Shown one piece after another: positions 17,654 through 25,662 of a stretch of 64,000 nt of DNA. The stretch spans positions 186,001 to 250,000 of the forward strand of contig CANQRB010000001.1 in the NCBI GenBank assembly GCA_947626145.1. Direction: 5' to 3'. Within the stretch, counting starts at the first letter, position 1. Every line of letters starts with the position of its first letter. The translations under genes and the position numbers were made by a program. A model generated the notes under the pieces. It saw nothing but the letters and a program-made list of their open reading frames with translations, did not search any database and was not told the DNA's origin. This DNA is from an uncultured Clostridia bacterium. GTDB lineage: Bacteria > Bacillota > Clostridia > UMGS1883.

Positions 17654-17656
17654 TCA
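17654..17656 (-). other. In-frame TGA replacing a family-typical Cys codon
   Basis: The codons read ATG TGA GGC ACA on the minus strand, inside an otherwise intact frame of 841 codons. TGA is used as a normal terminator by many genes in this window (for example those ending at 529, 12866 and 59410), so whole-genome reassignment is excluded. A single base change would restore TGC or TGT. Confidence 0.85.
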
Positions 17657-18274
17657 CATATAGAGCATTACTGTCACCGTGTCCCTGCCGTTGCCCAGAA
17701 TTTGCGTCCGCTTCGGTGCGTCGGTGACGTTGAGCTGCTGATAATTGCTGTTTTGTCCGTAAGTGGGTGCCGATGTGTCCAGATAGCCGCCCAGCAGGTC
17801 GGATAAGCTGCCGTGCTGATTGTTAATTGTCTGAGCGCTCTGATCTGTGCCGTAGCCGCCCATGCCCATAAGTCCGTCAAGCAAATTGCCCATGCCGCCG
17901 AACATCGAAAAGAGCACCACGGCACCCACCACGAGAATTATCAGTATCAGACAGCCGCACCCGCAGCCCGCCGGCCTGCGGCCCATTCCGTTCATTCCGT
18001 CGTTGTTGCTTCCGCCGCCCATAAGGCCGCCGAGGAGAGAGCCTATCAGTCCGCCCATGAGCGCTCCGCCCATGCCGCGGCTGCCCCCGTTAAAATCCCT
18101 TTCGTTTTGTTCAATATTGGGACTGTCAATATTGCTTCCCTGTCCGGGCATATCCTGCGATCTTCTGCGTCCGAGTGGGCCGGACATACCAAAGCCCGAG
18201 CCCCTGCGCCTTATCGGTCCGCCTTGAGATGGCGTCCTCTTCTGCCGCTGGGGAGGCCGTCTGTTTCTGTCCAT
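17654..18274 (-). CDS. N-terminal anchor part of the C11 peptidase gene, ending at the in-frame TGA
   Basis: 206 residues: an Arg/Pro-rich cytoplasmic start ('MDRNRRPPQRQKR'), a Gly/Met-rich linker, one TM segment ('LILIILVVGAVVLFSMFG', about residues 112-130), a Gln/Ser-rich linker, and then 'GRDTVTVMLYM', the first strand of the clostripain fold. The frame then meets TGA where the family normally has Cys ('YM-C-G-(S/T)-D-L-E') and continues 'GTDLEAKGGAATADLQEM'. The gene is thus one membrane-anchored protease interrupted by a stop codon: a nonsense mutation, a sequencing error or a recoded codon. It starts at an ATG with a GGGGGAAGTG site and has its own promoter. Confidence 0.75.
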   Translation of the reverse strand: MDRNRRPPQRQKRTPSQGGPIRRRGSGFGMSGPLGRRRSQDMPGQGSNIDSPNIEQNERDFNGGSRGMGGALMGGLIGSLLGGLMGGGSNNDGMNGMGRRPAGCGCGCLILIILVVGAVVLFSMFGGMGNLLDGLMGMGGYGTDQSAQTINNQHGSLSDLLGGYLDTSAPTYGQNSNYQQLNVTDAPKRTQILGNGRDTVTVMLYM

Positions 18275-18312
18275 AATACACTTCCCCCCATTTTACTATC
18301 CTTTTATATTTA

Positions 18313-18341
18313 ATTATACCATAACCAAAATTTTTTTACAA
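18313..18341 (-). promoter_or_regulatory. Sigma-A promoter of the C11 peptidase operon
   Basis: TTGTAA (18341-18336) and TATAAT (18318-18313) on the minus strand, 17-base spacer, about 40 bases before the ATG. Confidence 0.7.
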
Positions 18342-18368
18342 TAAATTTTTGAAAAAATCTAAAAAATA

Positions 18369-18395
18369 TTGACAAAAAGGTTTTTATGTGATAAT
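18369..18395 (+). promoter_or_regulatory. Promoter of the barnase-barstar operon
   Basis: TTGACA (18369-18374) with an extended -10 TGTGATAAT (18387-18395). The spacer is short (15 bases), which the TG extension can compensate. Confidence 0.65.
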
Positions 18396-18430
18396 GTGTT
18401 GCCATAAACGGAATAAAGGAGGAAAGAAAA

Positions 18431-18994
18431 GTGAATATGAAAAAGCTTCTTAAGGCCGGTCTGTCAGCGCTGGTCGTAATACTGCTGGCCGCCGGTCTGT
18501 ACATTTTCGGTTTTAACACCAACGACCGGACGGAGAATACAATCGGGTCGAGTCCGGCGGAGGTAGCCGTAATCGCTGACGACACGCCGTTACAGGCGGA
18601 GCAGAATGAATCGGGAGATCTACCGTCAGGAGAAGAAATAGACCCTGAACAGGAATTATCCCTCGACGAGGACGGCTCCTATACTTCAAAAGAGGATGTG
18701 GCGCTGTATCTTCACGAATACGGCAAGCTCCCGCAAAACTACATAACAAAGGAAGAAGCCAGAGATTTGGGCTGGGACAGCAGGAAGGGCAACCTTTGGG
18801 ACGTTGCCCCGGGTAAGTCCATCGGCGGCAGCCACTACGGCAATTATGAAAAGCTCCTGCCGGAAAATGACTATGAGGAGTGCGACATAGACTATGACGG
18901 CGGCCGCCGCAACGCCAAGCGCATAGTCTACTCCGACGACGGAGACATATATTACACCGAAGACCATTATAACACCTTTGAGCAGCTGTATTAA
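18431..18994 (+). CDS. Secreted ribonuclease of the barnase family
   Basis: A 187-residue exported RNase. Residues 5-27 form a signal or anchor helix, residues 30-85 an acidic linker, and residues 86-187 a barnase domain nearly collinear with Bacillus barnase. The catalytic set is complete: Lys99 ('GKLPQNYIT'), Glu150 ('YEECDIDY'), Arg160 and Arg164 ('RRNAKRIVYS') and His179 ('TEDHYNTF'), corresponding to barnase K27, E73, R83, R87 and H102. It should cleave single-stranded RNA, preferably after G. A GTG start is preferred because AAAGGAGG lies 8 bases upstream; an ATG two codons later is the alternative. The inhibitor gene follows after 13 bases. Confidence 0.93.
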   Translation: MNMKKLLKAGLSALVVILLAAGLYIFGFNTNDRTENTIGSSPAEVAVIADDTPLQAEQNESGDLPSGEEIDPEQELSLDEDGSYTSKEDVALYLHEYGKLPQNYITKEEARDLGWDSRKGNLWDVAPGKSIGGSHYGNYEKLLPENDYEECDIDYDGGRRNAKRIVYSDDGDIYYTEDHYNTFEQLY

Positions 18995-19007
18995 AAGGAG
19001 TAACGCT

Positions 19008-19265
19008 ATGAAAACCGTCTATCTGAGCCGGGAAAATTCGGCTACACCGGACAGCCTGTACGACTTTTTGAGTAATGAATTGGCCTTTCCTGATTATTTC
19101 GGCCGCAATCTTGACGCCCTCTATGATGTCCTGACGGACATTTGCGAGGAGACCCACATCAGTCTGCCCGAATCGGGAGTGCCGGAAGGCGTCTGCCATG
19201 TACTGCGGGATGCGGAAAAGTACAACAGCATGATACATCTGCATTTCCGGCCTACAAAACAATGA
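19008..19265 (+). CDS. Barstar-like ribonuclease inhibitor
   Basis: An 85-residue cytosolic immunity protein. 'FPDYFGRNLDALYDVLTD' aligns with the barnase-binding helix of barstar; Asp36 and Asp40 are kept at the positions of barstar D35 and D39, while the barstar Trp38 position is Tyr39. It would protect the cell by plugging the RNase active site before export. The ATG at 19008 follows AAAAGGAG; a longer upstream start would run into the RNase gene. It is directly downstream of the RNase and ends at a strong terminator. Confidence 0.9.
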   Translation: MKTVYLSRENSATPDSLYDFLSNELAFPDYFGRNLDALYDVLTDICEETHISLPESGVPEGVCHVLRDAEKYNSMIHLHFRPTKQ

Positions 19266-19266
19266 T

Positions 19267-19310
19267 AAAAAGTGCGTTTGTGACAAAATTTTGTCACAAA
19301 CGCACTTTTT
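19267..19310. terminator. Strong bidirectional terminator
   Basis: A perfect 22-bp inverted repeat with no spacer (arm AAAAAGTGCGTTTGTGACAA plus AA) lies between barstar (rightward) and hemZ (leftward), with A and T tracts on both sides. Confidence 0.92.
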
Positions 19311-19374
19311 AGTATTAGTCAAAGCAGAATAAACGGGCCTTGCCCCGGTCCGACCCACAATCTCTTGCAGTCGG

Positions 19375-20796
19375 TTACAAAACCTCCGGCGATGTTCCGA
19401 GAAACTCAAGGATATAATCCTTTTTCTTTAAAATCTCATCAATACGGTTGACATAATCTCCGGCCTCTTTTGGGTTGAAAATCCGTTCGATACGGTCGCC
19501 GCGCACAAGCTTCGTCGATGCCCCGCCGCCAATGGCGAAAATAGAGTGAACCTCCTCCATGATATACACGTTGTAGAGACATTCGGCTCCGGGCCGTGCG
19601 AAGCTGACGTTTTCCAGATTGCCGAGAGTGTTTTTCTGCTTATACATATAATAGGGTTCGGCTCCGTATTCCTTCATGCGGCGACGGCAAAGCTCCATCA
19701 TTTCGTTGACGTTACGGGCGAAGCGCAACTTTTCAAAATCGTCGCGAAGCCGGGCCGCCCGTTTCAGATACATGGTGTGGACGGTGACGGTGTCCGGCCC
19801 AAGGGCGGTTATCCTGTCCAGCGTCTCTGCCAGCATTTTCACGTCCTCCCCCGGCAATCCCAGAATGAGATCCGCGTTGATTACCTCCATGCCCTCCCGT
19901 CGGGCCAGCGCAAAGGCCTGCTCCACGTCCTCGGGACTGTGGCGACGGCCTATGGCGTCCAAAGTCCTCTGGTGCATGGACTGAGGATTTATACTTATGC
20001 GGCGGATGCCGTTTTTTCTCAACATGGACATCATTTCCGGAGTAAGAGTGTCGGGACGTCCGGCCTCAACGGTGAGCTCTTTGAGCTCGGACATATCAAA
20101 GGAGCTTTTCAGCGTCTTTATGAGCCTTTCCAGAAGCTCCGCCGGTATGGCCGTGGGCGTTCCGCCGCCGAAATATGCGGAAACAGGCTTTAGCCCCAGC
20201 TCCGCCGCGATCTCGCCGCTGCGGCGTATCTCTCTTTCGCAGGCGTCAACGTATGGCAGCAGAAATTTGTTGTTATGAGTCAGGGCCTGAGAAATAAAGG
20301 AACAGTAAGCACAGCGTGTCGGACAGAAGGGTATGCCGACATAGAGGCTGACGGCCTTTTCACCGGCCATGCCGATGATTTTCTGCTCCTTTTGAGCCAC
20401 CTCTATACAGAGCCGGGCCCGGTCAGGCTCTATCCAATACTCGTTTTCCAGCTCAGCCGCCGTCTCAGCGGGAGTTTTGCCCTCTTCAAGGAGCAGACGG
20501 GCCAGCTTGGCCGGGCGAATGCCGGTAGATATGCCCCAGGGAGTCGGCATATCGGAAATTTCTTTGCAGGCCAGAAGCGCCGACTTTTTTACGGAATTTG
20601 ATAGAGCCTTTTTGTCAAAGTTCTCAGGGACCGGCCAGCTTCCCATGCCTGTCAGTCCGTCCTTGGTGACTCTTGCGGAGGCAAGGCCGTTTTCGACAAC
20701 GCTTTCGACCTCTAAATCCGAATGTACATCAAAAAAGAGCTGAGCTATCTGCTCAACGGCCGTGGAAAGCTCATGCCCTTTTGTGGTGATTGTCAT
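19375..20796 (-). CDS. hemZ: HemZ-type radical SAM coproporphyrinogen dehydrogenase family protein
   Basis: A 473-residue radical SAM protein. The [4Fe-4S] motif CPTRCAYC lies at residues 158-165, after an N-terminal domain of about 150 residues characteristic of HemZ ('MTITTKGHEL'). 'SAYFGGGTPTAIPAELLERL' and the HemN-like barrel follow. HemZ is annotated as an oxygen-independent coproporphyrinogen III oxidase, although clostridial members may have other roles. The ATG at 20796 is chosen because it fits the family N-terminus and has GGAG upstream; an ATG at 20838 overlapping the MBL gene stop is possible. It is the last gene of the long hisS operon. Confidence 0.88.
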   Translation of the reverse strand: MTITTKGHELSTAVEQIAQLFFDVHSDLEVESVVENGLASARVTKDGLTGMGSWPVPENFDKKALSNSVKKSALLACKEISDMPTPWGISTGIRPAKLARLLLEEGKTPAETAAELENEYWIEPDRARLCIEVAQKEQKIIGMAGEKAVSLYVGIPFCPTRCAYCSFISQALTHNNKFLLPYVDACEREIRRSGEIAAELGLKPVSAYFGGGTPTAIPAELLERLIKTLKSSFDMSELKELTVEAGRPDTLTPEMMSMLRKNGIRRISINPQSMHQRTLDAIGRRHSPEDVEQAFALARREGMEVINADLILGLPGEDVKMLAETLDRITALGPDTVTVHTMYLKRAARLRDDFEKLRFARNVNEMMELCRRRMKEYGAEPYYMYKQKNTLGNLENVSFARPGAECLYNVYIMEEVHSIFAIGGGASTKLVRGDRIERIFNPKEAGDYVNRIDEILKKKDYILEFLGTSPEVL

Positions 20797-20834
20797 ATCT
20801 ATTCTCCATTCGATCCCATGCGTCACGCGGCAGT

Positions 20835-21446
20835 TCATTTTTCACGCTGTATATAAGGATTGTACTTTTTTTCATATCCGACGGTAGTTTTCGGCCCATG
20901 GCCGGGGTATATCACCGCCTCGTCGGGAAAACTCTCCAGCACCCGACGGACGGAAATCATCTCCTCCATTATACTGCCGAAATCGTAACGGCCTATGCTG
21001 CACTTGAAAATCAGGTCGCCGTCAAACAAGTTATTGTCAACCGCATAAACCACACCTCCGGCGCTGTGACCGGGAGTGTGCATGACTTTAAATTCAAGGG
21101 GCCCGAAATTGAGAACGTCCCCGTCCTCCACAAAGCCGTCCACCTCAAAGGCCTCAGGCGCGGGCGAATTTGTAAGGAAGCAAAGGCTGTTGCGGCTACC
21201 GACCATGTTAAAGTCGCTCCTGTGCATATAGACCTTTGCGCCCGTGACGTTCTTGATACGGTTCACCGCTCCGGTGTGGTCATAATGGCCGTGAGTGAGC
21301 AGAATCGCGGCCAGGTCACGGCCGTGAATTTTTTCCAGTATCTTATCCGCCTCATCGCCGGGATCGACCAGCACGGCGGTCTCCCCCTCGGACAGCAGAT
21401 AGCAGTTGGTGTCAAGGTCACCGACAACTATCGTTTCAATATTCAT
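20835..21446 (-). CDS. Metallo-beta-lactamase fold hydrolase (glyoxalase II-like)
   Basis: A 203-residue MBL-fold protein with the metal motif H52-G-H54-Y-D56-H57, a later 'HTPGHSAGG' metal His and 'PGHGPKT' at the C-terminal end. This subgroup (YqgX-like) is usually called hydroxyacylglutathione hydrolase-like, but glutathione is rare in Clostridia, so the true substrate is unknown. The ATG overlaps the stop of the PDZ/radical SAM gene by 4 bases (ATGA). Association of MBL, hemZ, hisS and aspS genes is a recurrent arrangement in Firmicutes. Confidence 0.9.
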   Translation of the reverse strand: MNIETIVVGDLDTNCYLLSEGETAVLVDPGDEADKILEKIHGRDLAAILLTHGHYDHTGAVNRIKNVTGAKVYMHRSDFNMVGSRNSLCFLTNSPAPEAFEVDGFVEDGDVLNFGPLEFKVMHTPGHSAGGVVYAVDNNLFDGDLIFKCSIGRYDFGSIMEEMISVRRVLESFPDEAVIYPGHGPKTTVGYEKKYNPYIQREK

Positions 21447-22756
21447 CCCAAATCAACTCCCAGCAGCTTTTCCAACAAGTCAAAGCCGTCATTGTCAGCC
21501 GGTTCTATTTTCACCCTCAGCGCTTCCTCCAGCTGGGGCACGGTCACATCGTCCAGCAGCACATCCGTCCCCTCGCGAAGCATATCCCGTGAGATGACGG
21601 CAACGTCGCCGAGGTCGCGGCCCCGCAGCTGATCCATAATGTCACAACCGCACAACAGCCCGGCCACGGTTATGCTTTCACCGAAAAAGCGATTGATTAT
21701 CACCGCCACATCAACGGTCACATTGGGGTATTTTTCCGTTACCATGGTAGCAAAGGCCTTCATAAGCGGCCCGGCGGCGGCGCCTGTGATTACCGTCGCT
21801 TTACGGTCGGGCAAGAAATCCGGCCCAAGCTTCAGGGCGGTGGCAAATTCCTCCTTGAGGGAGGCGATAAGGCCGACGCCGTTTTCTATCTGAGGGTAGC
21901 CGTCGTAGCTCTCGCCGTCGGGAATATCCAGCCCGGCCTTTAAATACAGCTCGTCGGCGGCGTAGACAAAGCCCCGCCCTATCTCCCCGCGGGCCCTTTG
22001 CTGCCATTTTTCCACAATTCCAACCGTTTCACAGGCCTTTTCCACGCTGACCGGCGTCATTGGCGCCAGCCCTTTTCTGTGAGCTGTAAGACCCACGGGC
22101 ACAACGGATACGCTGATAATGTTTTCTCTCAGTCCGTACAGTCCGTTCAGAGTGAACTCCAGCTCTTCCCCATCGTTGTACTCGGGACAGAGAACGATCT
22201 GGCAGTTCATCATTATGCCGTTTTGAGCGAAACGCTCCATTATCTCCGGCAGCATCCGCGCCCGGGGATTTTTCAGCATTTTCACACGAAGCTCCGGATT
22301 CATGGTGTGAACCGAAATATTTATCGGACTGACCCGCAGCCGTATAAGCCGGTCAATATCCGCTTCCTTAAGGTTGGTGAGGGTCACGTAATTCCCCTGA
22401 AAGAACGACATTCTGGTGTCGTCGTCCTTGAAGTACAGGCTGTCGCGCATACCCGGGGGGAGCTGGTCTATGAAGCAGAACACACAGGCGTTGGCACAGC
22501 GCTGAGCCTTATCCATGAGTCCGCTGTCAAATTCCACGCCCAAATCGTCATAGGCGTCCTTTTCAAAGTCCAGCTCCACTATTTCCCCCTGTACCGTCTG
22601 AATTTTCAGCACGATAACCTCGTCATTCATGAGGTAGCGGTAATCCAGCACATCGTGAACCTCTTCGCCGTTGACGGCCAGCAGCACGTCCCCCGGTTCA
22701 AGGCCCAGCTCAGCCGCTATGGAGTTTTCATACACGGTTTTTATCCTCGCGGCCAT
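21443..22756 (-). CDS. PDZ - radical SAM - DUF512 protein
   Basis: A roughly 437-residue cytosolic protein. Residues 1-60 form a PDZ-like domain ('NSIAAELGLEPGDVLLAVNG'). A Cys cluster 'CANACVFCFID' fits a radical SAM-type [4Fe-4S] site, followed by 'GNYVTLTNL' and the DUF512 C-terminal half with 'VITGAAAGPLMKAF'. The family is widespread in Clostridia and has no assigned function. The ATG at 22756 has AGGA nine bases upstream; a GTG three codons earlier is possible. The gene ends in a 4-base overlap with the MBL gene. Confidence 0.9.
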   Translation of the reverse strand: MAARIKTVYENSIAAELGLEPGDVLLAVNGEEVHDVLDYRYLMNDEVIVLKIQTVQGEIVELDFEKDAYDDLGVEFDSGLMDKAQRCANACVFCFIDQLPPGMRDSLYFKDDDTRMSFFQGNYVTLTNLKEADIDRLIRLRVSPINISVHTMNPELRVKMLKNPRARMLPEIMERFAQNGIMMNCQIVLCPEYNDGEELEFTLNGLYGLRENIISVSVVPVGLTAHRKGLAPMTPVSVEKACETVGIVEKWQQRARGEIGRGFVYAADELYLKAGLDIPDGESYDGYPQIENGVGLIASLKEEFATALKLGPDFLPDRKATVITGAAAGPLMKAFATMVTEKYPNVTVDVAVIINRFFGESITVAGLLCGCDIMDQLRGRDLGDVAVISRDMLREGTDVLLDDVTVPQLEEALRVKIEPADNDGFDLLEKLLGVDLG

Positions 22757-22771
22757 AAATGTCACATCCTG

Positions 22772-24148
22772 TTATTTAAAGTAGCTGTTTATATCGTCAA
22801 AAATTTTGTCCACATTTTTAATGGCAACGGTGTAATCTTCCTGACCGTTGACCGAAACCCAATAGTTCCGCTCGTCGTAGCCTGTGAACGTAAGCTTAAG
22901 GCTCTCTCCGTTGGTGAGCACATACTCTATCGAACCCACAGGCGTCGGAGACTGTGAATAGTCCGGAGGCTGTTCAAGGCTTCCGCTGACGTTGATAGCC
23001 ACGATATGGCTGTAAAAGTCCCGGAAGGTATCGGCATCCAGCTCCACCCCGTCCTTGAAGAAGGCCGCGTTTTCGCCGCCGCCGTCCACAATATCAAAAT
23101 TCATCGTTTCGCCCTTATGCTCAATGTGTATCTCGCTGATAAGACTGATGTCAACCATGGCCAGGAGCTTCTCCTCCAAGTCGTCGGCGGTGAGGGCAAG
23201 AATGCTCCATGTGTCGGCTCCGGTGCGCATGAGATAGTCAACATCGCTGCGGCGGATCCAACGGTAAGTCCCGTCCGAGGCGGAAACCTTATACTCTGTG
23301 ACCCCACTCCTGGTTTTAACCGTTATAGTGTATTCCGGAGCGTTCAGGCCGACAGAGGCCATATTTTCCTCATTAATAGGCAGTATGCCCGAAACATGGC
23401 TCTCCGTCTGGGTCAAAGGCGTAATAAGCCTTTCAGTCAGATCGTTGTTGGAGGCGCTGCGCCGGACGGGAGAAACTATATTCCAGTAGCTCAACAGAGA
23501 ATACTGATCCTTGGGCCCGGCGGGATCCATCTCCACGGCCAGGGAACCGTTCGGGCCGTCGATTGCAACACCGGTAATGTCCTCTGCCGTCAATCCGGCC
23601 GCAATGTCGGCATAATCCTTAGCCACGAGATTTATAACGTCCACCATGTAGCTCTTCATGATGTACACGTCGCTCGAGGCGTCGGTATTGAAATAGCATC
23701 CGCTGCCGTCAGGAGTCTTATTGCCGATGTAAAAGGTACGGCTGCCGGAGGTCGTTGTCAGTGTCAGAACGGCATTGGGGGCATCGAGGCCAAAATCAGC
23801 CAAATTTTCGGGACTTTCGGCCGCACGTCCCTCGCTGGTTATATTCTGAAATGTGCTCACGAGAGTGTCAACGGCGGTCGCCTTCAGCGTAACGCCGTCG
23901 AAACCCTCCATAGCCCAGCCGTTATCTCCCCTGACCAGACTGTAGCTGCCGTACTTGTTGGTCACATCCGCGCCGATGAGCTCGTCACCGGCGTATGAAA
24001 ACACTTTAATGACCTCGTCGTCGGTATACATTTCGCCCAGCGAGTCGCCGTCCTTGTGTTTTGTCAGGAAATATATTCCGCCCACAAGAAGGCCGATAAC
24101 AAGCACAACGATTATGATATTTACTATGAATTTAACGTTCCTGCTCAT
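22772..24148 (-). CDS. DUF4340 domain membrane-anchored protein
   Basis: A 458-residue protein with an N-terminal TM anchor (residues 8-29) and a long extracytoplasmic beta-rich region with two DUF4340 repeats ('GVTLKATAVDTLVSTF', 'LTERLITPLTQTESHVSGIL', 'DADTFRDFYSHIVAI'). DUF4340 proteins are found beside GldF/GldG-type ABC transporters in many bacteria and probably act outside the membrane with that complex. Here the gene follows the gldG-like gene by 10 bases. No enzymatic motif is visible. Confidence 0.88.
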   Translation of the reverse strand: MSRNVKFIVNIIIVVLVIGLLVGGIYFLTKHKDGDSLGEMYTDDEVIKVFSYAGDELIGADVTNKYGSYSLVRGDNGWAMEGFDGVTLKATAVDTLVSTFQNITSEGRAAESPENLADFGLDAPNAVLTLTTTSGSRTFYIGNKTPDGSGCYFNTDASSDVYIMKSYMVDVINLVAKDYADIAAGLTAEDITGVAIDGPNGSLAVEMDPAGPKDQYSLLSYWNIVSPVRRSASNNDLTERLITPLTQTESHVSGILPINEENMASVGLNAPEYTITVKTRSGVTEYKVSASDGTYRWIRRSDVDYLMRTGADTWSILALTADDLEEKLLAMVDISLISEIHIEHKGETMNFDIVDGGGENAAFFKDGVELDADTFRDFYSHIVAINVSGSLEQPPDYSQSPTPVGSIEYVLTNGESLKLTFTGYDERNYWVSVNGQEDYTVAIKNVDKIFDDINSYFK

Positions 24149-24158
24149 GGCGTACCTC

Positions 24159-25646
24159 TTACAAATGTCTTCTGCGGAGCCAGATTATCACGCCCGCAAG
24201 AACTATCAGTATGGGCAGAGCAAAGCAGAAAATAATACGGTATAATTTCTGCTGGGCCTCGGTCATGATAAGGCGGGTGGCGCTCAGGCTCTTGCCCTCG
24301 ATAGTGAGCTTTGTGCTGTTGAGGCCTATCATCTCATAGGCGCTGTCAACAAAGAAGCTGTTGTTGCCGAGACTGCTTTCGCTGAGAAGTCCTGTCAGGT
24401 TGGCCACCTCGGCATACTGAGTAACGCCCCAGAATGACGAGCTGCCGGCCACCAGCAGTCTGGCGGTCTTATCGTAGTCCTCGCCCACGGTCTTTTCCAG
24501 ATAGAGAGCAAGATCGTAAACTCCCTGCACGCCGTCGCTCATGCCACTGTTTTCGCCGTTTGCGTCCCTGATGAGCTCATAAGCCATACCCTGCTTGGTG
24601 GTATAGAATACGGTCTTATTGGTTATGGCGCCCAAATTGTCCTGCTCAAAGGTAAGGCTGCGGCAAAGTGTCGCGTACACGGGAACGTTCTTGCTCACAA
24701 TGTCCTTGGTGAGGCCGCTTTCAACAACCTGTGGGAAAATTATGTCAAGACCGGTGTTCTGATCCATGGTGCTGTAATTTGGACTGCCCTCAGCAATAAC
24801 GTTGTCCTCCACGGTCACGCCCCACTCGGCCAGATAAGCCTGAAGCCGGGGCAGCTCAAAGTAAGGCTCAATGGCGATCTGGACGCTGCCGCCCTGATCA
24901 AGATATTTGTCCAGCCGGTCTATCTCTTCGGGCAGGAAGTCATCCACCGGCGAGATGATGTAGAGCATTTTGCACTCCGGAGGCACGTCGGCCATCTTAA
25001 GACTGAACTGGGTGGGCGTGATGTTCTCCCCCGCCAGAATATTTGACATTTCGGCGGGATTGGGTTCGCCGTGGTCGGTGGTGAAGCAGACAACTGTCTC
25101 CTCCTCGCTGATGCAGTAGGCCAGAGCGTTGGTGAGCTTGCTCTCCAGTATGGCGGCGCTGGGGTAGCGCTGGCCGGTGGAAAGGTCGCTGGATATTTCA
25201 AACATATCAACATAGCTCAGCATACGGTGCCGTCCGTTGGCGGCGTTTTCAATAATCAGGCTGTGCTCGCTTACATTTTCAATATCAGTAAACTTGTTCA
25301 CAAAGCCGGGATCCTTGATATAGAAAACGTCCTCATACTTCAAATTTTTGGAAGCCGCCACGTATTTGAGGACTACCTCGTTTACATAGCTGTCCTTCTC
25401 GCTGCTGCCCCGCATATAATAGACGGTGACGTCGTTGTCCCCCTCGTCCAGCTCGGCCAGCACGTTTTTCGTGGCCTTGCCTATCTCGTATAGACCGTTC
25501 TCCGTCAGGTCAATACGGGTGACGGGGAATTTTTCGGACAGGGCCGACGCCAGCAGGTTTACCAGTACGAAGATCACTATCGCGCCGATTATCAGAACCG
25601 TATTGTTTGCGCCGTACTTAAGGCGGCGTTTATTTATTTTTTTCAT
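24159..25646 (-). CDS. GldG-like ABC transporter auxiliary protein
   Basis: A 495-residue protein with TM segments near both ends (residues 15-36 and about 467-489) flanking a large extracytoplasmic domain: 'FPVTRIDLTENGLYEIG' near the start and 'VVCFTTDHGEPNPAEM' followed by 'DYFLPEEIDRLDKYL'-like turns in the middle. This is the GldG/ABC_transp_aux architecture. In Bacteroidota the GldAFG complex is linked to gliding; in Firmicutes the transported substrate is unknown. It lies between the permease and the DUF4340 gene. Confidence 0.88.
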   Translation of the reverse strand: MKKINKRRLKYGANNTVLIIGAIVIFVLVNLLASALSEKFPVTRIDLTENGLYEIGKATKNVLAELDEGDNDVTVYYMRGSSEKDSYVNEVVLKYVAASKNLKYEDVFYIKDPGFVNKFTDIENVSEHSLIIENAANGRHRMLSYVDMFEISSDLSTGQRYPSAAILESKLTNALAYCISEEETVVCFTTDHGEPNPAEMSNILAGENITPTQFSLKMADVPPECKMLYIISPVDDFLPEEIDRLDKYLDQGGSVQIAIEPYFELPRLQAYLAEWGVTVEDNVIAEGSPNYSTMDQNTGLDIIFPQVVESGLTKDIVSKNVPVYATLCRSLTFEQDNLGAITNKTVFYTTKQGMAYELIRDANGENSGMSDGVQGVYDLALYLEKTVGEDYDKTARLLVAGSSSFWGVTQYAEVANLTGLLSESSLGNNSFFVDSAYEMIGLNSTKLTIEGKSLSATRLIMTEAQQKLYRIIFCFALPILIVLAGVIIWLRRRHL

Positions 25647-25662
25647 ACTGCACGCCCCTCCC

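Noticed and set aside
17654-17656. Genome-wide reassignment of TGA to an amino acid
   Set aside because: Many clear genes in the window end in TGA at the expected family length, so TGA is a normal stop here.
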